From NCBI GenBank assembly GCA_009103225.1, contig RHPI01000260.1:715250-779249 (forward strand): DNA of 64,000 bases, read 5' to 3'. The notes under the pieces were generated by a model. It made no database searches. It was not told the origin of the DNA and saw only the letters and a program-made list of their open reading frames with translations. Below, piece after piece: positions 49,269-60,273 of this stretch. The DNA is from Chlorokybus atmophyticus. Taxonomy: Eukaryota; Streptophyta; Chlorokybophyceae; Chlorokybales; Chlorokybaceae. Both the position numbers and the translations under genes were made by a program. The stretch's first letter is position 1; every line of letters begins with the position of its first letter.

Positions 49269-49969
49269 ATTAGCTTGCGCAATTGTGCGTGTACATCATC
49301 ATGTCCTGTATATTGACACCCACTGTACTGGTGTTGCTTGTTACGATACCAATTCACACTGACACGTTTGCCATTCCTTGCGCCGCCAGCACCTGAGGGT
49401 GTTTGCTTGTGGTCTTTCGCATTAATAGATTATTCACTGTGTACGGCATAGATATCTGCTGGACATAGGCTAAGGCAGTTCCTGGCTTGCAAATCGTCAA
49501 TGCCCACCACTAGCGGTTGGCTGCAATACATGCACAATCACACATTGTTGGACATGATCAATGTGTGCAAGGCATTTGTTGCATATCTGGAATAGTTTTG
49601 GAGATTTATGTACACAGACCCCTCTCAAAGTTTTCCGTATAATGCACGGGTAGCATGTTTTGCATGTTAAGCTCATGCGCAATGCCTAGCAACTGGTCAA
49701 ACGCTCAAGTGAACGTTATACATAACATGGGTCTTGTGAGCACAAGAAGTTGTAGCCAGTAATGCCTAACGCCTAACCGCGACACACAACAAACTAGTAA
49801 ATAACCTAGTGCTTGTACATGCATTTCTCTTGGCTTGGCTTGGCACACACATGTGATGGAGCACCGCGTACACACGATACTCCATGCTTTATGTGCTGAT
49901 GCGAGCGCAACGCAGTTCCCGCGACAGTCCACGTGGCAGAATCACCACAGCAACGTCTCCGCATCCAGC
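49269..49969. other. Intergenic, upstream region of the DUF3783-like gene
   Basis: TCCACGTGGC at 49928-49937 contains the G-box core CCACGTGG about 35 bases before the start codon. Nothing else is recognised. Confidence 0.4.
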
Positions 49970-52138
49970 ATGGCGGCGGCGGCGGCGGCGGCGATGTCCC
50001 TGAGGCTGGCATCGTCCGTGCCGTCATCGTCCTCATGCTCCTCTCTTCGTCGCTGCGCATGGTCACATTCTAGGCCTCTGCGCCCTTCCAGCAGCAGATG
50101 GCGGCAGCAGCATGGCCACCAGCAGCAGCAGCAGCAGCAGCGGCGGCAGCAGCGGCGGGGAGTTAGGGTTTTGGCCAGCTTATGGAAAGATGACGACCAT
50201 CTAGAAGGTCGGGGGATCATCATAGTCATCACTGTTGTTATTGTCAGTATAAATACCAAGCGTGACCATTGTCGTCATCGACAATATCTGTAAACAGTCG
50301 CATGCTGCAGTGCTGTGAGCAATGCTAGATCGTCGTATGTATTCGCGTACACCGTTGCATATGTATTGCACTTATAATGGTAGTCAGTGTGCATGCTAGC
50401 CCAAGCTTGCACTTCTGACGTCATTCTGGCAGCATGCGTTTGTTTTGCAGGCTTTCAGAGCATAAGCACTTAGGCCTATTGTGCACTCATTGTGCAGCGG
50501 CAATCCTGCTATTTTGATAGTAATGCTTGTGCAAGGTTAGTCCTGACTCGTTCTGCATTTGCGGGTTGAACTTGTAAGCAGTCGCACATGATGCGTGCAT
50601 GCAGCATTCATGCTAGGAGCGCAACTCTTGCTGTGCCATGAGCTTCAGCGTAAGCATACTCATCATGCACGTGCATGCAGGCGCGGATGACAAGTTCAAG
50701 AAGATTGACATGCAAAGCGATGCGCGGTTCGGCCCCGAGGCAAGTCCTGCTGCCTCTAATCATTACATTGTGACAAATTACAAGCATGCTTAGTGACTCC
50801 TAGTTGTGTTTGTTTGTGACAATTCAACCAGTCAAGCACTGCCTTTGTCAGCTTTATGCTTCTTGCAGGCTGTACTGCTGGTTGGGTTCTCTAAGGAGGA
50901 TGCACGCAAGGTGGGTGGATGCTGCCTGAGAAGCATGCAAGCATCTACAGACTCAACGCACATATGCACATGCACATGCAAACAAAAGCACACGCGCAAA
51001 CGCGTTTGCGCACGCACGCACGCGCACCCATGCATGCACGCTCACGCATGCGCCCGCCCGTGCCCGCGCGCGTACGCAAGCATGCATGTTTCACACACGT
51101 TTTGTTTGCGTTTATCGCCTTCTTTATGTGTTTACTCGACTGGGCATGCAGCTTGAAGCGGCGCTGAGTGACATGGATGCCGGCTTCCTCAAGGCAAGAA
51201 AGAAAGCAACCATGCTGATGCACACACTTGTAGCAGTACTGTCCATGCTCGGCATGCGTGTCTTATCCCCACGAGTGTGCATGTGTGTGTGTACACACGT
51301 TGGGGAGTAGAAGTTTATCTGTGTTATCATTGTGGACTGGACATGCTTGAGTGCGGCAAGTGCGTATTGGGATTACCATCTGATACGCCTGTCGGCCTTG
51401 GTTTTATTGTCACGTTTTCCCATCATGTGCAATAAACAGGTGCTTGTGTGCACACGCACAATGCTCGACGGCACTCTTATGGAAGCATTGCTGTCCGCCC
51501 CGTCAGACACATCGGAGGTGCGTGCTGTATTGCACAGTATGTGTGGACTCAAAATCACTGTTTGCAACCACGTCAAGCATACTTAGCTAGCATCAACCAG
51601 AGTGTGGGTTTTGTTTTGTCGGTAGCCGGCGCAAGGACTGCCCAAAATCCTCTTCATGTCCGGGCTTAGTGGCGTTGAAGTTATGGAGCTAGTAGCAAAT
51701 TATCAAGAGGACGGTACGGCCCGTGTTTGTCATTGTCACTGCTACTATTACAACAAAAGTTGCCGTGAGACCGCAGCAGCTGTTGTGAGTTGCTGACACC
51801 AGTGCTCTTTCATTGGCATCCCTTGCTAAAGTTGGTATATATCCTCCTCGATTCAGGGTATGGCCTGCCATCCACAATATTCGCTGCTGCGGTGCCAAAG
51901 AACGCTGACACCAACATGCGGGAATTAATGGAGGAGATTGTGGGCGATCATGAAAGCATGAAGGTAAGAACACGATGGTTGCAGCATTGATGTTTGATGG
52001 CCACACATGTCGTGCCATGACATGTACTTTCGGTCCTGATGCTGGCAAGCAAATTTGTTATGCTATACACTTCAGATTTTGATATGCATGACATTTGGTA
52101 TACAGGAGCGGAGGCGTGAGATAAATCAAGCGGCTTGA
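49970..52138 (+). CDS. DUF3783-like protein with plastid-type leader
   Basis: Eight exons: 49970-50207, 50681-50739, 50869-50910, 51152-51193, 51440-51517, 51626-51713, 51857-51963 and 52106-52138 (TGA). They give 228 residues. The first 70 residues are Ala, Ser, Arg and Gln-rich with almost no acidic residues (MAAAAAAAMSLRLASSVPSS), as in a chloroplast transit peptide, and include a run of seven Gln. The mature part has VLLVGFSKEDARK (about 100-113), VLVCTRTMLDGTLMEALL and a helical end NMRELMEEIVGDHESMK. This resembles DUF3783 proteins of bacteria and plastids, whose function is unknown. Introns 2 (50740-50868) and 4 (51194-51439) appear to start with GC (GAG|GCAAGT and AAG|GCAAGA), since no in-phase GT donor gives the family spacing. 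Confidence 0.6.
50985..51090. repeat. Alternating purine-pyrimidine tract in intron 3
   Basis: About 100 bases dominated by CA/CG/TG/TGCATGCA steps (for example CGCACGCACGCACGCGCAC and CCCGCGCGCGTACGCA). Such tracts favour Z-DNA. Confidence 0.7.
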
Positions 52139-53313
52139 AGTGCACATACAGGCTGCAGCTCTTGTGCTCAAGATGTGGTATGCATACCAAGAGCAGCGCA
52201 ATTGGCACATCTTGTGAATACGTGTGTGGCATATGGTCACACGCGCCCTAGTGGACCATTGCTTGTACATTTGTGTAATGAGGCATGTTTCAAGTGGTCT
52301 ATGGTGGTTGTTTACGCAAGCAACTTGTATACAGGTTGTGTATGCAGAGAGACCGTTAAGGAGAGTCGTTAATGAGACAGCTTGGCTGCTGGAACCAAAG
52401 CTAGGGAACTCGGGAACACTATATGCATCGTGTGTGACCACACGAGCTTCTCAAGAGTAGGTGCCATCATGATACATCAGACTTGAATATATCAAGCTGC
52501 CCACCGCTAGTGCTGATATTACGAGCTGTGAGTTACTAAAGCATATGCATGGACACCAACAAGCAACCGTTGATATAAATGGAGCAGTTGAATGCAATAA
52601 TTACCCGACCACCATGACACCACCACAATTGACAATGCGCTGCAGGCAGTGTCAAGTTGTCAACTTTGCAAAGGGCCCAACCACTGTTATTTTTCCATGG
52701 CACATGGCACAGAGTTGCCATCGTGATGATTAGCACTTGCACGTGATAGCCTGCTCTGCTACTCGTGTACCAGCCTACCAAATCAGGTGATATGTTATGA
52801 TGATGTTATGATGGTATGGTACTATATTGTATCATCCACAGCTTACAAGCCAGTCACATGCCACACTATCAATGCGTGTGCCATGTACGTCTGGCACAGC
52901 ACCGGCTGGATGCCCAAACCAGAAAAACAGGCTAAGCAAGATGACATTAGCACCAATTGCAATATGCGACAGGCGTAGGGAAATGGAGGCATCTGCAACT
53001 TGCACGACTTGCCAGACTGACATCAGCGCTTGTCTGATGTACACTTTGCCAGCGTGGCGACAAGCATGCAAGAACATTGTCCGATTGCTGCTGAAGGTTC
53101 ATCAAGCGTGACCAGATCACTAGGTACTAAGGCGTTTACAATGTCTTGTTGATGCGCTGCCCCAACCATTATGGATGTACAACAGGTGCAGCAAACACGG
53201 CAAGTGTAAGGTAGAAGACTAGGAATGGAATACACAAAGAAGGTGAAAACCGTGTCACAATCGCAGAGGGGTATCAACGGGCTGACTGACGGACCTGATG
53301 TACCATGCCAGCG
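52139..53313. other. Intergenic, convergent ends
   Basis: No coding signal is supported between the DUF3783-like and RING-H2 stop codons. CCATGGCACATGGCAC and TGATGTTATGATGGTATGG short repeats are present. Confidence 0.4.
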
Positions 53314-54774
53314 TTAAAGGCTCTCCGAAAACCGCATCTCCTGCACAGACGCAGCATTTGGAGTGTCATCATGCGTTAACACACAAGATGTCCGCCTGCA
53401 ACATGCGTTGTGTATGAGACAACTGACTTGAAGTGCGTACCTTACTGCAGACAGGGCACTGTTGAGAACGCTCCATCCATTCGTAAATGCACCCCAAGTG
53501 GTAGTGATGGCCGCACTCAGTTTCAATGCGCGGGTTCTCTGTTGTGTAGCCTATCGCACACAAAACAGGTAACAGAAGTCAATACACCAGCTGACATGAC
53601 CACAAAACCACAGCACAGTACCTTCCAAGCAGGTTGGACAACAGTCCTCATCTTGCAACGAGATGGCTGAGAAGTTGCGCTGCATACCCTTCTCACTCTG
53701 CCAGTAACGCAGCAACATGAGTTACTGCCGTTTGATTGGATAGGCAAAGCTAACTGCACAGCCACACAACCCATGCGCAGAGCACACACCTTGCAGGCAT
53801 TCGAGCCGTCTTCCTCAGCAATGTTCTCGCCTTTCACAGCCTGGTTGTCGGACTCTGTGCGGCGATGCCGTGAGCCTGCAGCCCCATTGCGCGTGTAATT
53901 GGGGGCGGGCTCGGACTCGCAGCGTTGGTGTTGCAACGACTTCTTGCTTCTGCAGACCCAAGCACAACATTCAACAAGTACTCATGTGCAACACAAAACG
54001 TGTGCAGACAGTTGATGACACATACATAAGAAAGGTTTGTTGCAAGGCAAGACTCTTCGTGCTGTTAACATGGTAAGTTTGCTATGTGTTGGGGCTAATA
54101 TAGCCAACACATGTAGCCAGCAACCATGCATTCCACCATACTATAGGCCACGCCTGGGCTGTGAAGTGAACAGACTGCAGGCAGCAAGGGATGATTGCCT
54201 TGAAATCAATACCTGCTGTGAGTTGGTGAGTCTTCAGTTGCCTCACGAGGCCAAACGCGACTTTCAAACGGCGGTGGTGGCGGCGTGTTGCGAAAGCGAT
54301 CTACATGTACATCTGAGCTTGCTGCGTGCGGGGGTAGCAACGATGCCGTGGGCGCGAGCTCTCCACTTCCCCGGCTAGACCGAGTGAACAACTGTGAAAA
54401 GATAACCACATCAACTGATGTGTGAGTGTGCATGTATGCAATTGGAAGAAACATCAAGGATGTTGGTGCCAGACAGTGTTGAAACACTTGCTGCAATCTC
54501 AAGCCAGTGGGGCAACATCTGGTACACGTTGCATGTAGAACTGCATGACCTCCTTACAGAAGCGATAATAACAGCTACGACAGAAAAAACTCATATCACA
54601 TCACACTCCAAGGTAGTTACATAAGTGCGATTGCTTGACCATACGTACCCGAGCAAGGCCGCGTGCTACGAGAAGGCCGAGATCGCCGTCATCTTGTGTG
54701 TGAGCTCCGTATGGTTCATAGCTTGGCGAGTGGCGCCGTCGACCGCCGCAGCAATACGAGAATACTGCGCCCAT
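53314..54774 (-). CDS. RING-H2 E3 ubiquitin ligase with Met-Gly N-terminus
   Basis: Six minus-strand exons: 54649-54774, 54213-54391, 53790-53949, 53622-53697, 53441-53550 and 53314-53340 (TAA). They give 225 residues, all in phase. The N-terminus MGAVFSYCCGGRRRHSPSYE has a Gly-2 and nearby Cys residues suited to myristoylation and palmitoylation, so membrane attachment is likely. A Pro-rich segment (FRNTPPPPPFESR, about 85-97) and a polar middle lead to the C-terminal RING-H2 domain (about 175-217) with ligands CPTC, CGHHYHLGC and CPVC and the conserved YTTENPRIETE and IYEWMERSQQ stretches. This matches a plant family of small RING-H2 proteins with the same layout. It would transfer ubiquitin from an E2 to a membrane-linked target, not identifiable here. 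The conserved N-terminus fixes the start. Confidence 0.9.
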
Positions 54775-55703
54775 GGGGGGCGCAGGTAGGTTGCACTAGC
54801 AAGGAAGCAGCAGGCCGCCTCCCCAACCAATCAACAGATGATTTACGTCCTCACAACTCGAGATCTCGACAGCCAGCTTCAACTGGTAACCTGCAATCAG
54901 ACAATTATGTCTCATTATGGGTAACTCACGGAGCCACCCTTGAGACCAAGATTCCGTTATGCAGACTTCATCGATGCTACAGCTTGAGGAGTATGGCTAA
55001 TTGCAGGAAGTGTACGTCTGTGAAGAGCTCAAGCAGTAACTATCTTAGTACACCTACAAGTCACAACTCAGCTGCACAAACACGAGAGAAACAAAATCAA
55101 AAGCCGAACCTCAGAAGCAGCAGCTGGGTGGACACGGTGGAGGCCCATGAGGGCGAAAGCTACCTCGTAAAATTCAGAAAACCCACAGCGCACTTCAACT
55201 TTGCACCAGCTCTCCTCCAACTATCCAGCAATCCGCCCACGCCCTTCGTCGCCCTTGCCCACGCCCTTGCCCACGCCGATGCCTTACCAAGCGGCGGCAA
55301 TTGATTAGGGTTTGTCACTGCCACGTTGCCAAGAACCTCGGTCAGGCACACTCCAGGTAAACTCTATCCTGGACCACTGCAACGCGAGTGTTAACCAAGC
55401 GTTCTTAGGCAACCGACCGCAAACGTCGCAGGAAACTCAGGTACATCGGCCTGCAATTGCAACCACGGTCGATGTTGTTTGGCTAATGTGACTGGAGAGT
55501 TTAACCGCGGCACGCGATGCGGGAAATCGCGTCGCCGGTCAGCACTTATGCTGATATCAAAGTCTCTGCTTCTGGTAGCAAACTCACCGGCTGTCTATAG
55601 CGATACAGCAAATATTCTTACACAAAGTCAGGGTGCGTTATAGCGATAGCGCATTAGGGTTGGCGGCGGCAGTCACCTGGGTGTTGGCGGCGGTGTGGGC
55701 GTC
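54775..55703. promoter_or_regulatory. Intergenic, divergent promoter RING-H2 / NOP9 with telo-boxes
   Basis: TTAGGGTTT at 55305-55313 and TTAGGGTT at 55654-55661 are telo-box motifs on the NOP9 side. A direct repeat GCCCTTGCCCACGCC lies at about 55250-55277. The long plus-strand ORF at 54663-55304 is judged to be chance. Confidence 0.45.
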
Positions 55704-58700
55704 ATGGCGCGGGGAGGCAAGCGGCACAAGAAGGAGAAGGAGGAGAAGGAGGAGCATGAGCACGAGGAGGACGGGAATGCTGCTGAGGAGGACGCGGCGG
55801 AGGTGCCGGTGGCCGCGGCTGGACCCAGCGGACGGGATGCCACGGGTGCTCTTGCGCCGCCTGCTTGGGCTCGTATTGAACCAGAGACCAAAGAGTACTA
55901 TAGGAGTCTGGATGCTCTGATAGGGCCTGGCGGCTCTGTTGAAGATGATGAAGGCAAGCAACGTGTACAAGTACCCAATGATGCAGCACTGTATGTGCTA
56001 TGAGCATGTTGCTGCACAAACCACTGACATGGCATTGTAGTTGCTTGTTTTGCAAGCAAGCATGCAGTTTCATTGCATGCAAAGACGTTGATGAAGCAGT
56101 GCCTACAGCGCAATCAGCATGTCCTCTCAATGTGTGCTTGATTTGCGCGTTACCAAATCGACTGACGCGTTTCCTTCCCAGAGCGCGCTGTATTGTGCAG
56201 CAATGCATTGCAGGAAGCTGCTGGCAAAGAGGTACGCTTCCATTAAGTTGTGCTACCATGCGCACATTGAATGTCTGCAGTTTTTTTTGCTGTCCAGCGT
56301 GAGACGTACGATATTGCTTCAGACCCAAGCATGCCATGTAGTTAGAGTGGATGGGTCTATTCGTTGTCGAGTCATGCTTAGCTGCCAGTCATCGTGACGT
56401 TGCAGGTGCAGTTGGCATCCGATCCAGATTGCTCACGCATCATGGAGAACTTGGTCAAGTATGCGGACGTTCAAACTTTGCAGTCATTTGCCAGCGCCTG
56501 CTCCACCCAGTGGCCAGCGTTGTCCAGCAGGTATGCAGCGCTAGCAAGAGAGAACAGCTGATCTGCACATGGGTAACTTGCAGATTTTGAGGCTTCAGTA
56601 GCGTGCAGGGTCATGTAGTGTATGCTGCTCAGCTAGTCGTGAAGGTGGCGTGGTTGGCCAACCTGATTGTCAAGTTGAGGCTGTTCTAGCTTGTTCAGTG
56701 GCAGCATGTGTATCGTTGTTTCTGCAGCCCATGCGGATCGCGCGTTGCGGAGGCTTTGTTGCGGTCGCTGGCCGCGTTGAAGCTGACTTCTGAAGAGTTG
56801 AAGGAGGTGTTGGAGCCACTCTTCCAGGTGGCCGATTGGTGCTGGAGTGCATTTATCACTGGTTGTGATCAGCAAGCATAACCTGTGTTTCTTGCGTGCA
56901 GGCGGTGGTGGAGCATGGTACAGAGTATGCATCAGACCGTTTTGCTTCACATGTTCTTCGCACCTTGCTCGCGGTGCTCTCTGGGCAGGTGCGTTGTTGT
57001 CAAGGTGTGCAAGCAGTGCACACAAGTGGTCATTCGTACTTGCCACTTGCATGCTTGCTGATAGTGCATGTGTCAGGATGCAGGTAGTGCAGCGCACCAG
57101 GGCAGCAAGAGCATGCGAGGTGGCCTGGCTGCCAAATTGCAGCCGCGGCGGCAACAACCCCAGAGCACCAATGGAGGTTACCCGGGTCTGCTAGCTCCGC
57201 TTGTCAAAAGCTTTCTGGACAGTGCAGGTGACAGCATACAAGACCTGTGTTATGACACATATGGCAGCCCTGTCCTGCAGGTCAGCTCCATGTTTGATAA
57301 ATCACAACCAACACGACTGTACACTCGGCCGCTTCTCGCGACCGTTACTGTGTCTGTAGTGTCAATTAATCATCGCTACATCAAATGCAGACATTTCTGG
57401 AAGCCGCAAGTACAATGAAGGCGACCACTGCAGCTATCATATCTCGCATTTTTGACAGTCGCTTGGCACCTGGCATGGAGAAATTCGAGGCAGTGGATGC
57501 AGCACGCGCCGTTGAGCTCATGGAGAACCAGCTTAGCAGCCATCTTGTGGAGGTAGACATTGGTTACAATCCGCTTGCAATGCTTGCGCTGTCCCTGTCC
57601 ATGTTCCTGCTCTTACCAGTTGCTATCCAGGTGGTATTTCGTGTAACCCCTGATGAACTGTACGGGCAACTAGTAACAGAAGTCTGCAAAGGCCGTCTGC
57701 ATACTCTCGCATTGCATCCGACAGCAAATTTCGTTGTTCAGAGCATCATCTCCTCAGCGCGCACAGCACGGCAAGTGAGTTGCATTGATGCGCTTGTGCT
57801 GTGTTAAAGTCCGTGCAGTGTCTTACGGAAATGCAAATGCAGGTACGCTTGATGGTTACAGATCTTCAATCCCACGTCCCGAAGCTACTGTCCGGTCGGC
57901 GTGGTGGTGTGGTTGCTGCACTGCTGAGCGCATGTGGAAGGCTCGGTGTCTGTCAGGCTGAGGTACGGGCATGTCACGACAGGTTGTCAGGTCACGATGC
58001 TTGCTCGCACGCACGCATGCACACATCACATCCAACCACCAGGTGAGTAACATGTTGCATTCTGATGTGTGCGCGATGTATATGCATTCAATGCGATAAG
58101 GGTGCTTATGAACGTCGTCTTGTCAGTATCTTGCTCATCGCTCCCCGCCTGCTAACTTCATTGCACTTTGCAGCTCACGCAGGCGGTCGCACAGTTTATG
58201 ACTGCAAGTGGTCACACAGATACTTTGCTACCACGGATGGTGACCATGCAGGTGAGAGGTCATTGTGTTCGCAACGTGCTAATCGCAGTTCACGCTTGCA
58301 CATTGTGCAATACTACTAGTGCATCATCCATCTGTGCTGAAGGCGACGTTCAATGGTGAGTGACAGGGCATCCGGCCAGTGAGTAACTTTGTCAATGAAA
58401 CGCAGGTGCATGAGGACGGGGAATCTGGAAAACTCGACCTCTCGTCTAGAAGGGCGTCCCCACTCGGCTGTGCCATGCTGCAAACCATACTTGGCTTCCC
58501 CACAGTAAGTTTGAAACTGTAATTGGTATCAGCAATCTCAAGTGACTACTCTGGTTGCCATGGCTTTTGTCAATGGCGCCCTCAGTCGCAGCTCTTGACA
58601 GTCTCACATGTGCATGCTGCACCTTACGAAAGGATGCACAATCGTATGCTGCAGAGTGTGTTTGGCAGTGATGCCAGCATGGGTGCGGCCAAGGTTTTGT

Positions 58701-60273
58701 AGTGTGGGCTGTTAATTGATACAATGGTTGTATTCTGTTCTAGACATGCTCGAAGCCCTTTCTGGATGCGTTTTCCGCACTTGAACCCACCCAGGCCTTG
58801 ATGATGGCACGTGATCCAATCGCCAGTCATGTAGTTGAAGCCTTTCTGCAGGTAAGAGGGCTTGCGCTAGCTTTCATGTACAAAGAAAGCACAACCCGTT
58901 TGTGCACACCGCATGCATCGAGTGTGTCGTCACTGTGCATGCCACTGCAGGGTCCTGCAGGAGAGAAGCTTAAGAAAAAGTTCATCAGGAAGTTGATAGG
59001 CCACTTTGCTGACCTTGGCACTGAAGCTGCTGGCTCACACTGCGTCGAAAAGTGTTTTGCTTGGGGCGACTTGAAGCTGAAAGAAGCAATTACTGCTGAA
59101 CTTGTCGCCGGTAGGCAGCTTCATGTGCTCCTCAGCATGCAATGGGACTGTGCACCACTTGTACAGCCTTCACTTTATATGGTTCATATGCAGGCCATAC
59201 AAAACTTGTCAACAGCAAATACGGCCCATTTTTGCTGTCCAAGTGCGGTGTCGATCGCTATGCGCATCATCCAGATGAATGGCGTGCGCGCCAAGCAGGC
59301 AAAGACAAAGCCCAGAAGGCTTTTGCAGAGCTACTGAACACCAACAAAGCAGACAACTACCCTCTAGCAGTCAACGCAAAGAAGCATCCACGCCATGACA
59401 ACGGCACAGATGATCACACTGAAGACCCTTATCAAAGCAACGAAGTTGGTGAGGTAACCACTCCAACCACATCCAAATTGAAGAGGGAACCGCAGCCAAA
59501 ACAGGAGGCCAATGGAGCAGCACAGGAGTCAGCGGATAGGAGTGCTTTGCAGCCATCAGGCAAAGCAGCAAGCAAGCCTATCCAGAAAGATAGAAACAAA
59601 AGCAAGAAGCGAAAGCAGGTTGCAGCCACGTTGGAAGCAATGGCTGACCCGCTTGTGGACGCTGCGATGTCGCAGCTGGGCTTCACTCTTGCAAAGCATA
59701 CTGGCAAGAAGAAAGAGACCCACTCGCTTGTGTCTGAACATGAAGACATTGAGGTCGTCGCTGTGCACCCTCCCATGGAGGTTGGCGACGACGAAATTGA
59801 TGCGCTTTTTGGTGGTGGCAAGTCTTTGAAGGGCGCTGATAAAAATGCCAAAAAGCAGGTCGGCTCCCTAATACATGCTATCACTACATTAACATCTGTT
59901 CCAGGGTATTGCGTCGTAGTCGTTTAGGTTATGTGTGACCAATGGACAGGTGTCAAGGACAGGAAAGGACACTGCAGCAGAAATGCTCTTGGTTGACGGA
60001 GAGTCATCTCGCAAAGCCAAACGCAAGGCTGATGATGAGGACGAACAGGTCAGCAGGCGTGCAGCTCTTATTACTGTAATGTATCACAGTGCAAAGTTTA
60101 CGAGGAACACTAGTCGCTTGTGTGTGCTGTGTTGTAAGCTTGGCACACGTTGCACGCAAACTGACTTGCAACCTGAATGGACCTTACAGGTCGCCCGCAA
60201 GTCGAAGCTGGACAAAAACAATGTAACACCTAGCACTGCTGGCAGTAAGTCTAAAACAAGGACCAAGACGTAA
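55704..60273 (+). CDS. NOP9: Pumilio-type ribosome biogenesis factor NOP9
   Basis: Seventeen exons: 55704-55953, 56182-56231, 56406-56530, 56728-56827, 56902-56988, 57101-57280, 57391-57552, 57631-57774, 57843-57962, 58174-58251, 58406-58504, 58586-58693, 58744-58851, 58951-59110, 59194-59858, 59950-60048 and 60190-60273 (TAA). They give 872 residues. NOP9 binds 20S pre-rRNA in the nucleolus and protects it from early cleavage. Pumilio-like helical repeats are visible: LASDPDCSRIMENLVKYAD, PCGSRVAEALLRSL, DRFASHVLRTLL, DTYGSPVLQ, HPTANFVVQSIISSA, DPIASHVVEAFLQ, GSHCVEKCFAWGD and NSKYGPFLLSKCGVDRY. The basic N-terminus (MARGGKRHKKEKEE) and Lys-rich C-terminal 250 residues with RKSKLDKNN and KTRTKT fit a nucleolar protein. 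Intron 1 either starts GC at 55954 or GT at about 55963; both keep the frame. Confidence 0.9.

Noticed and set aside
54663-55304. 213-codon plus-strand ORF
   Set aside because: It overlaps exon 1 of the RING-H2 gene in antisense and the divergent promoter; no motif.
55702-56337. 211-codon minus-strand ORF
   Set aside because: Antisense of NOP9 exon 1, whose plus-strand reading is clearly a nucleolar-type N-terminus.
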